The position numbers were made by a program, and so were the translations under genes. Under the pieces are notes generated by a model, which saw only the letters and a program-made list of their open reading frames with translations, had not been told where the DNA came from and searched no databases. A DNA stretch of 64,000 nt from Chelonoidis abingdonii (lineage: Eukaryota > Chordata > Testudines > Testudinidae), in assembly GCF_003597395.2 (NCBI RefSeq), contig NC_133771.1:126667233-126731232 (forward strand). Direction: 5' to 3'. This document shows, piece after piece, positions 36,705 through 47,849 of the stretch (its first letter is position 1; every line of letters begins with the position of its first letter).

Positions 36705-36833
36705 GGGCCAGATTCTGTCACCCTTTCCCTCACGGAGAGCTATCTTATAGAAAAAACTGGACCCACTGATGTCAAAGGAACCAGATGTGCTGCAAGGTAG
36801 TACTGAGCATGAATAAGTGGCAGAATCTGGCCC
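36705..36833. repeat. 129-bp palindromic MITE-like repeat
   Basis: GGGCCAGATTCTG at the left is exactly inverted at the right as CAGAATCTGGCCC. The interior is only partly self-complementary. No duplication identified. Confidence 0.75.
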
Positions 36834-36943
36834 TGTAGCTTTCTGTTAATATTCTGAACATTATTTTCCTCAACAAGAGGCCAAACATTCAGGAGCCCTT
36901 AAACAAAGCTCCCATTTGGTGCTAGATTAGTAGTCTAACTATT

Positions 36944-37098
36944 ATCAGGGGGTAGCCATATTAGTTTGTATCCACAAAAACAACAAGGAGTCTGGTGGCA
37001 CCTTAAAGGCTAACAGATTTACTTGGGGCATAAGCTTTCGTGTGTAAAAAAACCTCACCTTTTATCCACAAAAGCTTATGGCCAAATAAATCTGTTAC
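36944..37098. mobile_element. Hairpin retroposon copy D, tail-to-tail inverted pair
   Basis: A copy reading TATCAGGGGGTAGCC...GGTGGCACCTTAAAGG...GCATAAGCTTTCGTG on the plus strand is followed directly by a shorter inverted copy (CCACAAAAGCTTATGGCCAAA then TAAATCTGTTAC). The pair is flanked by TCTAACTATT/TTTAACTATT (36934-36943, 37099-37108; 9 of 10), so it appears to have inserted as one unit. Confidence 0.8.
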
Positions 37099-37126
37099 TT
37101 TAACTATTGTATACTCTATTAGGATT

Positions 37127-37690
37127 CATTAGGAAAAGGGTAGATAAGACAGAAAATATATTGACTCTATATAAATCCATAGTATGGCCATATCCTGAAT
37201 ACTGCACACATGACTAAGGGTAGGGGGGGATATGATAGAGGTCTATAAAGTAAATAAGGAAGTGTTATTTACTCCTTCTCCTAACACAAGAACTAGGGGT
37301 CACCAAATGACATTAATAGGCAGCAAGTTTAAAAACAAACAAAGGAAGCATTTCTTTACACAACGCAGTCAGCCTGTGGAACTCTTTGCCAGAGGATATT
37401 ATGAAGGCCAAGACTATAACAGGGTTTAAAAAGAGAACTAGATACATTCATGTAGAATAAGTCCATCAATGGCTATTAGTCAGGATGGGCAGGGATGCAA
37501 AACCAAGCTCTGAAGTATCCCTAGCCTAGTCTGTTTGCCCGAAGCTGGGAATGGGCAACAGGGGATGGGTCACTTGATGATTTCCTGTTCTGTTCATTCC
37601 CTCTGAGGCACCTGGTATTGGTCATTGTCAGAAGACAGGACACTGGGCTAGATGGACCATTGCTCTGACCTGGTATGGTCATTCTTATGA
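37127..37690 (+). mobile_element. CR1 LINE 3' end
   Basis: Contains ATATGATAGAGGTCTATAAA, GGGGTCACCAAATGACATTA, TTTCTTTACACAACGCAGTC, GAACTCTTTGCCAGAGGATA and the tail GGCTAGATGGACCATTGC then TCTGACC. An internal deletion near 37215 joins the RT C-terminal part to the later segment. Same subfamily as 51047-52027. Confidence 0.88.
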
Positions 37691-38319
37691 TTATATACAC
37701 ATTACATAAATACTATGCATAGATCAGTGGTGGAGCTAGGAATTGAAATTTGGGTGGGCCGGCAATGACAGACTGTGCTAGCTCAGCTTCTCCCCCGATG
37801 CCACCCTCTTTCCCTAGTGCCCCCAGACACAGGACTTCGCCTGCCAAGATGGGCACATGGATGGGGCAACTCAGAAAATGGCAAGCCAGAGCTGCTGGAG
37901 CATAGGTTTCTGAAGGGCCTGGCACATAGCTCCACACTGGATTTCATGTGCCTGAGTGATGCTCCAGGCCACTGTGACAATGCTACACCTCTGCTCAGAT
38001 TTGGGCGGACCAGGATGCTAAGTGGGTGAGCCGCGACCCATCAAGGCCCACCCATGGTTATGCCCCTGGCATAGATACAGTAGTCTACAATTTGACATGT
38101 TTATTCAATGAATAAAAACAATAGTTTCAAATCAAGCTAGTACTGTATGTAAGAGTCATGTTGTGAGCCGGTATTATTTATCATCTTTTCATGCCAACAC
38201 TACTGAAATCTGGAACACTTCTTACCCAATTTAAAAAAATAAAGTCATCTTCAGGATAATGGAGAAATCAGAAGATATACTGGATGAGAACCATTTAGAA
38301 TGTATGTAACTATACACAG

Positions 38320-38816
38320 CAGTGGTCCCCAACGCGGTGCCCGTGGGCGCCATGGGGCCCGCCAGAGCATTTATGTGCACCCACCTAGTGCCCAGTAGGG
38401 GAGAGAAGTCGCGGTCCTGCGCCTGCCAGGGACAGAACTCCTGGGCTGCAGGTGCCAGTATTCTCTGTCCCCAGCAGGTGCGGGGTCCTCCTAGTTCCCA
38501 GCAGGGGAGAGAAGCTGGGACCCCACCTGCTGGGGACAGAGTACTCTGGGTTTGCAGGCGCCAGTGTTCTCTGTCCTCCTGGCTTCTCTCCGCACTACCC
38601 AGAACTCGCACCAAAGAAACAAAACCAAACCAAAAACATGCTCCAACTCTGCAGAATGGATGGAATGCTGCTCCGTAGCACGTGCTGCCCCAGGCACATG
38701 TTAGGTCCACTGGTGCCTGGAGCCAGCCCTGCATTATATGAGTAATTGTTGGCGCCCACCATACTGTTCTGAAAACATGGATGTGCTACTGGTCACAAAA
38801 AGGTTGGGGACCACTG
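38320..38816. mobile_element. hAT-like element, 497 bp
   Basis: Target duplication ATACACAG/ATATACAG (38312-38319, 38817-38824; 7 of 8). Ends CAGTGGTCCCCAACGCGG and AGGTTGGGGACCACTG are inverted. Inside, CCTGGAGCCAGCCCTG (38716-38731) is the right terminus of the CAGGGCC MITE family, indicating a nested or captured fragment. It ends about 340 bp from the AGPAT4 donor. Confidence 0.87.
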
Positions 38817-39155
38817 ATATACAGTGACATATATACATATACCTCTGTAAATATTAAGTTCTATCATTCCTGGGTCAGTATTTACTTTTTTGGCCAATCA
38901 AACATGATGCTTATTGTAAGAGTCCAATATCTGTATTATCTCGTGTCAAGTGAATGCCCCAATATGAGTGGATGAAAGAAAGTTATACTTTATAGCACAT
39001 TTTAATAAAACCTCACATACTTTAACCAATACACATATATAGTCTCACAGCAAAATGTAGGGATTTATATGAGTGAATATGCAAACATAGATAGGATTAC
39101 TACTTAAACTAATTCATTGGTCAAGATATGGAAATAAAACTTTAAAAAAATTCTT

Positions 39156-39157
39156 AC
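39156..39157 (-). promoter_or_regulatory. AGPAT4: Splice donor of AGPAT4 coding exon
   Basis: On the minus strand the exon ends AGCC and the intron starts GTAAGA, a near-consensus donor. It cuts after the first base of codon 60; other family members have Gln there (C|AG), which fits a phase-1 intron. Confidence 0.88.
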
Positions 39158-39382
39158 GGCTTGAAATGCAGTAAGCCAGCCTGCAATTGATCTTCCTGAA
39201 AAGCTGCTTGTTGATTGGCCAGAGGACAAGTGTGAAGAGCTGAATGAAGTTAATTATCAGTCCCGACACTATAAATATATAGCAGATAAGAAGGTGGCAA
39301 ATGAACTGAGACTTCAGAAAGCCAATGATGTCCATGGTTCGTTAAGACTGCAAGGGGAACTTTCAGGAATTCAGAAGACAGT
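39158..39382 (-). CDS. AGPAT4: AGPAT4 first coding exon (partial gene)
   Basis: AGPAT4 acylates lysophosphatidic acid to phosphatidic acid in intracellular membranes. The ATG is at 39335-39333 and 59 codons follow, beginning MDIIGFLKSQFICHLL and containing SGLIINFIQLFTLVLWPINK and KINCRLAYCISS. This is the N-terminal hydrophobic region of the AGPAT3/4 group and closest to AGPAT4 as I know it (AGPAT4-like LLWPINKQLFRKINCRL rather than AGPAT3-like LWPVSKQLYRRLNCRL). The frame runs to the first base of codon 60 at 39158, where a GTAAGA donor begins at 39157, so the intron is phase 1. Upstream, a pyrimidine-rich tract ends in TTTTGCAG at 39383, giving about 47 nt of 5' UTR in the exon. A second AG at 39349-39348 would shorten the UTR to 12 nt. 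The catalytic NHx4D-type motif must be in later exons. The frame past 39158 is intronic read-through. Confidence 0.93.
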
Positions 39383-39384
39383 CT
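39383..39384 (-). promoter_or_regulatory. AGPAT4: Splice acceptor of AGPAT4 coding exon
   Basis: On the minus strand the sequence GTTGCTTGGTTTTGCAG ends at 39383, a good polypyrimidine tract and AG. A competing CCCCTTGCAG ends at 39348, 12 nt before the ATG. Either leaves the protein unchanged; the upstream site has the longer pyrimidine tract. Confidence 0.65.
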
Positions 39385-40479
39385 GCAAAACCAAGCAACA
39401 ATACCAGCTGTTAGAAAACAGAAACAAAACATTTTAATACATAGATAACTCACTGCTAGTGTTAATGTGGAGTCACTGCTTTCCTACTAAATCTTTTTTT
39501 CTATTCTTAAGAGAAAGACCTGATTACAAATACTTACAGACACTGAAAAAGAGCCATATTTTCAGTCAATTTACATCACTTGGTGATAAATACTTGCTCC
39601 TATGCCTAAATCCCACTGTCTTCAAGAATTAAGTGCTTTGCTGGATAGAGATGGGATTACGCAGGTACTCAGTGTCAACCGTGTTCATATGCTTTGCTAA
39701 ATCAGATCCTTATTGATAAAGTATGAAACAGCTGTTCAGACAATTACATTCAAAATAAGATATGTTCCTCGGACTTTATCTTCATGATCAAACCCAAAAG
39801 TTACATTCTTACAGTCTTGAAGAGAGACTAACAGGGCTGCTATTCTGAAACCTTACAGTCTTGAGAAATTCAAGACAAACAAAGAAAAACTGTTTGCTTC
39901 ATTCGCTGGGGCAGCAGTTTTAATCAAGGCTCACAAGATACTCTGAGCTACCAGCCACTTAGTCCCTGCTGGTGAATGGTACTACACACATACCTGCATG
40001 CGTAACTTGTTTAGCTTTTGAAGATCGGTCTCCCTTTACAAAACACTCAGTTCTGCCAGGTGCTAAGCATTCTAGATGTTAGGCACCTGAGCAGTCCCAC
40101 TGAAATCAATAAAACTACCCAGATGATTACAAAACTGCTTTGCTTGATAGAGCAAGTGAGCTAATCATCTTGCAAGACTGAGGCTTTGTCTACACTTACA
40201 GTTTTGCAGCGCTGGCAGTTACAGCTGTGGTCGTACAGCTGTCGGACCAGCGCTGCAGTGTGTCACACTTGCACCAGTTGCAGCGCTGTTGTGAGTTGGT
40301 GCATTGGGCGCTACCCACAGGCACTCGTCCATTTTGTCGCGTGGGAAGGACGGAAGGTGCGTCATTCCGCTTCCTTTTCACCACCCGTGCTGCCAGGGAA
40401 TCGGACCCACGCCTAAGAGGCCCCGCACCTTAGGCACCTTTTAGTTTGTTTTTTTTAAACTACCCGTCCCAGCTGCGGT

Positions 40480-40960
40480 CTGCTCCATGTCCCGCTCTTT
40501 GGTGAAGCGCCGGCGGAGCGTGGCATGGCCCGCTCTCCCAGCAGAGCTCCAGCCGGCTGCGGCTTGCGGGGCTCCGGCGGCTCCAGCCATGAGAGTGGGC
40601 GCGGGGGCTTTGTCGCCCTCCGCCAGGAGACGGAGTCACGGAGCTTGCCGCGCTCTGGACGGGCTCCAGCCGGAGAGCGGGTCGCGGAGCTTGCCGCCTC
40701 CAGCTGGAGTGCAGCAAGGCCGGCGGCTCGGCTGGAGTGCGGCCAGCCCGCTCTCCGTCTGGATCCGTCAGAGCGCGGCAAGCCCCGCGACCCTGGCTGG
40801 AGCTCTGGCCCTTTAAATGGCCCCCCTGAGCCCTGGGCAGTGAGGGGGTATTTAAATCCTGGGCTCCATGCGTCTCTCCACCCCATCCTTCAATAGCCGC
40901 CGGAGCCCCCTCCCTCTGCATTCCCAGCGCTCCCGCGGCTATTAAAAGGTCCCGGAGTAG
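40480..40960. other. CpG-rich block inside the 2.5-kb element
   Basis: Dense CpG sequence with repeated GGAGCTTGCCGC and GCTGGAGTGC phrases, preceded by ACGCCTAAGAGGCCCCGC, which resembles the MITE near 18250. It looks like a CpG island but its internal repetition points to transposon sequence. Confidence 0.55.
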
Positions 40961-40989
40961 AAGGGGTTTGGGCTACTTAAAGGGTGGTT

Positions 40990-41350
40990 CCAGCTGCCTC
41001 TGCTGCACCCCATGACCTTCCCACACCAGTCCAGCCCCCCTGCCTGCAGCAGCTCTGCACCCCGTGCCCACACACCTCTGCCAAACACCCTGTCCTGTCT
41101 CCAGCTAACCCCTGCCACACACCCTGCAGCCCTGCCCAAAGCCAGCCAGCCCCCCACACACTGCTGCCGCATCAGCTCTGCACACTCTGCCCAGCCCGCA
41201 CCCCTGCCTGTTTCCAGTCAACCCCTGCTGCACCCCACTGCCTGAAGCCAGGCCCCCCACACCCCTTGTCTCCAACCAGCCCCACATCCCTTGTCCTGCT
41301 GCAGCCAGACCCTACTCCAGTCAGCCCTGCCTGCCTTCAGCCAGCCCCAT
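40990..41350. repeat. Degenerate CAGCCCC-type minisatellite
   Basis: Repeated units of roughly 25-35 bp built from CAGCCCC(A)CAC and CCTGCCTGCAGCCAGC. The same units in opposite orientation occur at 19912-20150. Confidence 0.6.
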
Positions 41351-41801
41351 GTCCACTGCTGCCCTGCAGTTTCCAGGCATTAACCTGCAGAGCAGCTGGA
41401 ACAACACATGTGCACACCCCAGGGAGTGGCAGACCCACACATGTGAAACAGCAGTCATTAATAACCAACAGCACATATGATGCAATGTATATAATTTATT
41501 TTCATATAGTTATGGAGAAGAAATACATGAAAAATGAGAGGCTTTTTTTCCACTTTTTTTTTTAAGTCATCCCTGCGATCTGTGCTTCTCTTGTAGTCAA
41601 TTCCTTTCTCTTGGCAGCCTTCTCCTTTATCTTGGCAGCCTGTTCCTTTTTCATGGTTTCCTTATCCCTCCAGCTTGCAATTTTATTTCTGTGGAATACA
41701 ATTCATAACTGCTTTCACATCTCTTCTTAGTCTTCCTTGATTTTTCTTAAGCTTTGCAGTCTTTCAGAAGTCTGCACTGATGGAGCAGTATTCAAGGTCA
41801 C

Positions 41802-41824
41802 TTTAAAAAAAAAAAAAAAAAAAC
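41802..41824. repeat. Poly-A run
   Basis: TTTAAAAAAA continuing to CACAGAG; about twenty A residues. Confidence 0.9.
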
Positions 41825-44569
41825 ACAGAGAGATAAACTGTTAATACAGAGCTTGCACTGTTTAAGAGTTTGGTACATCTTACCATTCTGAGCATAGCAA
41901 GAGAGCCGCAGCTGCAGATAGAGATGGCGAGTTCCCCACGCGACTCACTGGAAGGGGGCTGCACTGGCTCACCTGGGCAGGGTGGGGTGGGTTGCTTCAC
42001 TGTGGAACCGATGGTTCTGTGACTGTGGAAGCAAAGACAGCTACAGGGAATAACATTGACCCTACACCCACATCTGCCACAGCAGCTACTCTCAGAGCCA
42101 TCTTGCACATGCACTCACCTGGGAAGGGTGGGGTGGGGTGTTCACTCTGGAAGCCATGGGGTTTCTGTGGCTTGTGGAAAGCAAGAAAGCTACGGGGAAT
42201 CAATGGGCTATTCCAATCTAGGCAGCTTGCAGCAGCCATAGCCCCCTGCTCCAAAACATTTGCACCCTATAAAAACTTCTTACAGGAATAGGCTCCTCTG
42301 CTGGTTCTCACTACCAAGTCCAGCAGCTGCGACTGGCTAGCTCTTCCTGCTGAAATAGCTCTGCCTGCATGACTCCTGGAGTCTCCAACACCTCAGTAGC
42401 CTCCCTCTCGTCTCTACAACCTCCCCTCCTCTCCAGCTCTGACCACAGCGGTGGAGTGCGAAGCAATGACCAGAGGCTGAAAGGAATGCTGGGATAGTCC
42501 TAACCCTGGAGGCCAATAAAACGCTGGTGAGTGTCCACACCTGATGACCAGCTCGCATCACCAGCGCTGGTCTCTAGCACCGGAAGCAGACCCAGGTGTA
42601 CAGCCAGCACTGCAAACAGGGAGTTGCAGCGCTGGCTGAGCTTTTAAGTGTAGACACCTGCTAAGTTGCAGCGCTGTAACCCCCTCGCCAGCGCTGCAAC
42701 TTGCAAGTGTAGCCAAGCCCTGAGTCTTTATTCAGTAACACAGATAAGCTGAAAAAGTGAGCCAGCTCAGAACATTTTGCAGGTCACCTTTAAGCCTACA
42801 AAAACTTCAAAGGGCCATCAAACGTCAAATCCAGTCTCCATAATTTGAAATTACATATCAGAAGCTTAAAAATAAGAAGTCTTCCTCCTTTTTAGAAAAG
42901 GAAATTTTTAAAAATTAGCATGTGGCTTTTCTCCTACTATTCTAATGCAGTGCAATCATCAAGTCTTGGTTTACTTCTTTATGTACTGGCATCCTCAGCA
43001 GAGCTCTCAGAATAGTGTTGGTTAGGCAACTTTTGCTACAGAGCCAGCAACTGTACCCCAACAATATAGCCTGTAGATGTCTTATAAAGGAATTATTTTT
43101 TTGTGACACAAAGGTGAAATTTAAAAAAAGAGTTTATCATCACTAGGCAATTTTAAGATAGACGTTAAGGCCCAAAAAATTGACCCAACAATGTCCTTTG
43201 AATAGATAAAACGAGAACTATCACAGATCCAGTTTATTACTCAGTCAGTAGCATTAACACAAAATGTTCTCTTTCCCTTCTGTGCTGATATGCTTGACAA
43301 GAGAAATAACCCTGCTTGGCAGATATCACCAATGAAAGGTTATAGCTCTGAACAGTTATTTATACCTATACCAACCCTGGAGATCCTAAAAATAAAGATT
43401 GACTATTAAGACTTTGTGGGCAGAAATTGTGATGGTTGTCTGCTTGAAAGCATTTTTTTTTTTTAAACAAAAATCTGAATTCAAATCAGCTGGGATCATC
43501 ACCATAGCTAACACTATCACATTATCCAGAGCATAACTGCAAAGTTACCAACAAAATCCAAGTAAATTTGCATTTTGTATAAGTAACATATGATTGATTT
43601 TAACAAAGCATGCTTCCATGGATACACACACCCTCTATTGTATTTATGCTTTCCATTGTTAAAAGTAAGCAATTTAAGAGTTTTCTGCCCTACTGCAAAA
43701 GTACGCACGTTATCTCATTTTTATGACTGAAAAAACCTCTCCTCTGGGCGTATTTGCTTCATTGCTCACTATACATAAACATGCCTTTTTTGGTATATTC
43801 AAATTAAGCTCTCCATCTACCATTTGTATTTTCCTTCTCCATTTGGGCCCCAATCCTGCTCCTGCAAGGAAGCAGACCTTCAATTCTAGACACCGTTTTG
43901 CCGGCCTGTTGTCATTTGAACTCAGTGAGGGGACTATCAACATTTTGGACAGAGAATGTGCTTATCACAGCATTCAATATGCACAGATTGCTCAATTGCT
44001 TCATGTTTGCCACAATTTTCTGGTTGGGCACAATATACACAGAAAGCTGTATAAATATTAGAGCTCAGACATGAAGGATCTAATTCAGTAGTGTTCACTC
44101 AAACAGAACTCCCACTGATGCCCGTGAGAGTTCTGCCTGAATAAGGAGTGCATATTTGGGCCCATGCTCACAAGGCAGAACTCTAGTCTTTGTTAGATGC
44201 ATGAACTACCCCGTCCATTGATTTCAGCAACATATGACCCACCATGTTGCATTGTACTGGAATGCCAGTGAATCATTCATTTAAAAAAAAAAAAAAGTGT
44301 CCATCTCATTTATTATAAAAATCAAAGGTCACTAACTGGAAAAACTAACACGAATAAAATTTCACACTAATAGAAAAAGCAAAAAGTTCCTTTAATAGCA
44401 TACCCTGTAGCAAGAATTACTGTTTTGCAAGAGAATATCAGGGCAGCACTTCCTATGTCTAACTGCAATACACTTTATCTGCACATTTTCTCGTTAATTA
44501 AATCTGTTTCTCAATCTTCTCTGTCTAAGGAAGTTACACACTGGGATCTGGTAATCTCACAGTATTTTC

Positions 44570-44690
44570 ACTTGGATTGCAAGCTTTTTGAGGCAGGGAC
44601 TGACTTTGTACACTACCTAGCACACTGGGGCTCTGATCCTGAGTCAGTGCCCCTAAACACAACTACACTATTTTATTGTTTACCACAATA
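44570..44690 (+). mobile_element. 3' end of an amniote SINE/LINE relic
   Basis: TTGCAAGCTTTTTGAGGCAG, GGACTGACTTTGTACACTAC and CTAGCACACTGGGGCTCTGA match the widespread GGCAGGGACTG...CTAGCACAATGGGG tail, which also appears inverted at 58540-58630 and in part at 52528-52585. Confidence 0.6.
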
Positions 44691-44874
44691 CCAATCTAGA
44701 TCCAAATGAACTTGAACCTGATAACCCATGTTTCATGGCTCATCTGTTTCAGAATACACTGCTTCAGAGTGGTGTCAATCTGATAAACAAGTGATTTGTC
44801 CAGGATTTAAGGAAGGTTGTTTTTTGAACCAAGCTGTAGCTAGAAAAGGACAATTAAAACACCAAATCTCAATA

Positions 44875-45156
44875 GGCTTTGGCTACATTAGAAATTTCAA
44901 AGCGCTGCCCCAGCAGCGCTTTGAAGTGTGAGTGTAGTCAAAGCCGCAGTGCTGGGAGAGAGCTCTCCCAGCGCTGCTTGTAAACCACATCCCTTACGGG
45001 TGTAGCGTGCAGCGCTGGGAGCTGCGCTCACAGCGCTGCCGCCCTGATTACACTGACGCTTTACAGCGCTGCATCTTGCAGCGCTCAGGGGGGTGTTTTC
45101 TCACACCCCTGAGCGCGAAAGTTGCAGCCCTGTAAAGTGCCAGTGTAGCCAAGCCC
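44875..45156. mobile_element. 282-bp MITE rich in CAGCGCTG
   Basis: Ends GGCTTTGGCTACATT and CAGTGTAGCCAAGCCC are inverted. The interior has eight or so CAGCGCTG-like boxes in alternating orientation (AAAGCGCTGCCCCAGCAGCG and similar), giving strong hairpin potential. Same termini as 40182-42720. Confidence 0.82.
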
Positions 45157-45595
45157 CAGTTGCTGGCGACCTACATTAAACTAATGGTGGTATTGAGCTG
45201 CATCTCAGTGTGCAAGATATGCCCTTTTGTAATGGAGATTTGTTTCCTTCTACTTGTTATACTGCCTGAAGACAAGTTAAAGCTGACACTTCTCCTGAGA
45301 CTGAAAAGTGACAATGTGGCATATGTTTATTGCCACAGTTGCAGCCACTATCAATAAGGCTGGAAAACAGTTATTAGTAAAACACCCTTATCACATCCTT
45401 GTTTTCACACATTTGTTATTAGTTTGGTCAATGACCCAAGGTTGTTTTTTTTTAAAAGTCTGTTTTTCTGTTTGAGCAGGATTGGATATAGTTACAATTC
45501 ATGAAGCAGCCCCTTGATCTTCCAAAGCCTTACGAGAGGACTGGTGCTTTTTCCTCAATGTGATTTTAATAAGTTTTGCCAAAAGTAAACAGGTG

Positions 45596-45787
45596 CACCT
45601 CTACCCCGATATAACGTGACCTGATGTAACACAAATTTGGATATAATGTGGTCAAGCAGTGCTCACGGAGGAGGGGGGCACTGCACACTCCGGTAGATCA
45701 AAGCAAGTTCGATATAACACGGTTTCACCTCTGAACGCAGTACGATTTTTTGGCTCCCGAAGACAGTGTTATATCAAGGTAGAGGTG
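45596..45787. mobile_element. mariner-like MITE, 192 bp
   Basis: Left CACCTCTACCCCGATATAAC and right GTTATATCAAGGTAGAGGTG are inverted with two mismatches. TA follows the right end; the left TA has mutated to TG. Internal GATATAAC motifs repeat. Confidence 0.8.
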
Positions 45788-46155
45788 TATGTGGAGAAAA
45801 CCACAGGAACCCTCTCTCCTGATTCAGACCAACGTCCTCAATCCATCAATGGGATTATTCACATTTAAAGTTAAACAAACATAGATAGCCGACACTGAAT
45901 TACAATAGGGTGAGAAAGATATCAATGCATGCTGTACATTGACTGAAAACATAGCAATTAGGCTTATCACAAAATCATTCATTAAAATGGATTAGCTGCC
46001 TTTTGTACTTGCTAGCCTGTTTAATTCCATGTCATAGAATCCTTCTAATCTAATGTAATTCCCAAAGATCAGTGGGAGTCTGGATCAAAGAAGAAACAAA
46101 TAATATAAACTGAACACAGAGTCTGGTATAATGGAGATCTGGGGTATGGGGGGCT

Positions 46156-46260
46156 CTGTGTGTGTGTGTGTGTGTGCGTGTGTGTGTGTGTGTAATCCCA
46201 TGGGGAAGGGGTGTGTGTGTGTGCGTGTGTTTTTTGGGGGGGTTGGGGGGGGGGGGGGAG
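46156..46260. repeat. TG microsatellite and G-run
   Basis: Two TG tracts with CG interruptions (46156-46192, 46210-46231) followed by a T-run and a run of G's. Confidence 0.92.
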
Positions 46261-47849
46261 AATCAGTTTGACATGATTAACAAAATCAAGTATAAAGGGG
46301 AGCTGATCAAAAACCTTTCAAAAGAAGATCATCATTACTTCACCAATTCATTCTTATCACTGTTACAGTAGTTTCCAAAGAAAAATGTTAAAACTTGAAC
46401 ACATTATATTTATGTTCAACATATGCCATACTGCAGGCCTTTTATACTAAGCTTTAAGTAATAACCACTGATAAAACAAAGTGCATTGCAACAATTCATG
46501 AAGACACAATGGTACATGTGAAAGTTACTGTCTGGTTTCATAGCTCAGTCACAAAATTTAAACTTGTAAAGCATTTACTAACTAAGACACCAATATCAAG
46601 TTTAAGAGAAAAAATAGTTAATTTAATTAGGGAGGGAATTTTGTCATAAGGACAAAGTAGAGATACTTGTTCTTGTAAAACAAAAAATTAAAAGCTTAGG
46701 GAATTACAAAACTGTATTTCAATAGGTTCCCCCTCTTCCTCCTCCTCCCTCGCCCCCCCCCCCATTCAATCCAAGCTAGTGTTTGGATTTAAGAACATTC
46801 CCCTGAGGTGTGTAGCTGCTACAACATCACCGCACTGAACACGTGTGAAAGAGTGAAAGTAACCATAAATAAAAATAGTACTGACTTAAGGCATGTCTTG
46901 TAGCCTGGGAAACAGTATAAATAAAAAGGCATAAGTAGTGCAAGGTGCAATTTTATTTTAATAATTGAAGATACAGTTGTCAACACAGGCAAGGACATGG
47001 GTTTTTTTAAACACTGAGGGGACAATGAAGCCCTGTGACTTAAACCAATGTCACCATATTGTTTTCAATAGTCACCCACAGTTAACCCCAGTGTAAATGA
47101 GAAGAGACTAAGGCCCATAATTCTGAGAGTGTGATTAAACACACACATTGATTTTCTTACAGCTCATAATAGCTAGCCATAACCACCTTCTGAAAACAAA
47201 GGCCCAATCAATACATTCTCAGAAGACATTAATATAAAGGGTTTTTAGGCAGCCATCCTATCAACACCCTTAAATTAATTGGGGGAAAGCGGTCAAAGTA
47301 AACAAACAAAAGGATGCTTTGTGATGGGCACTTCCCTTTGGTATGAAACAGATAGAGGGCCCAATCCTGCAAACACTTTTCTAGTGAGTAGTCTAAAGGC
47401 TATACAATTATTTGACTAAGGGGTTACAAGGTCAGGACCATAAATAGTAGCCACTATTCTGCATTCCTCCTTCCCCATGTCAGAGACATCTAGTTTTGTT
47501 CTGAAGCAAGACAGATCATACACCTCTTCTGTTTACACCACCTCCAAACATTTATTTTGCCCCACATGAGGCTATTGCAGTACTTTGTCTCCAGTGCCCG
47601 TTACTGACGACTTCTTTGACCCTGCAATGACTTCTCTCTCAATACATGTCCAGTGACTTCACCCTCTGGCTAAGTCAAACCTTTCGTAGTCTCAGAAGCG
47701 GACAGAAATGGAAAGTCCAGCTAAAGAGTCCATACCAACCTCCAAAGAGAAGCTTTTTCTGCCCCTCTCAAACTATGCTGAAGTTCCTTGCTCTTCCCCA
47801 CTACCGGGAACTGCAGAGTTCTTTTGTTAGTCCTCCCTCTTTCCTACAG

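Larger units (their letters stand above)
1..39157 (-). other. AGPAT4: Intron downstream of AGPAT4 coding exon 1 (partial)
   Basis: Everything below the donor is intronic with respect to the minus-strand gene; no later AGPAT4 exon was seen. Stretches in which I recognise nothing: 1-225, 420-1015, 1467-2316, 6972-7365, 7421-10457, 12022-13226, 15420-17080 (apart from simple repeats), 20260-20440, 21290-21785, 21885-23440, 24120-24512, 25326-26165, 26428-28190, 29060-30025, 31300-31900, 32999-33447, 35800-36535, 37695-38311 and 38825-39155. These are mostly AT-rich single-copy or old decayed sequence. Confidence 0.75.
40182..42720. mobile_element. 2.5-kb TIR element with CAGCGCTG boxes and nested repeats
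   Basis: Left GGCTTTGTCTACACTTAC and right GCAAGTGTAGCCAAGCCC are inverted; subterminal TTGCAGCGCTGG occurs on both sides. The interior holds a CpG-rich block (40480-40960), GGGCTGG-type minisatellite units (40990-41350), a poly-A run and a broken coding-like stretch on the minus strand (41560-41780). No intact transposase. Target duplication not identified. Confidence 0.65.

Noticed and set aside
39114..39157. Extension of the AGPAT4 reading frame past codon 59
   Set aside because: A consensus donor starts at 39157 at the family's exon boundary; the continuation is intron read-through.
40480..40960. CpG-island promoter or exon 1 of AGPAT4
   Set aside because: The block lies inside inverted termini of a transposon, has internally repeated phrases, and its edge resembles a MITE near 18250.
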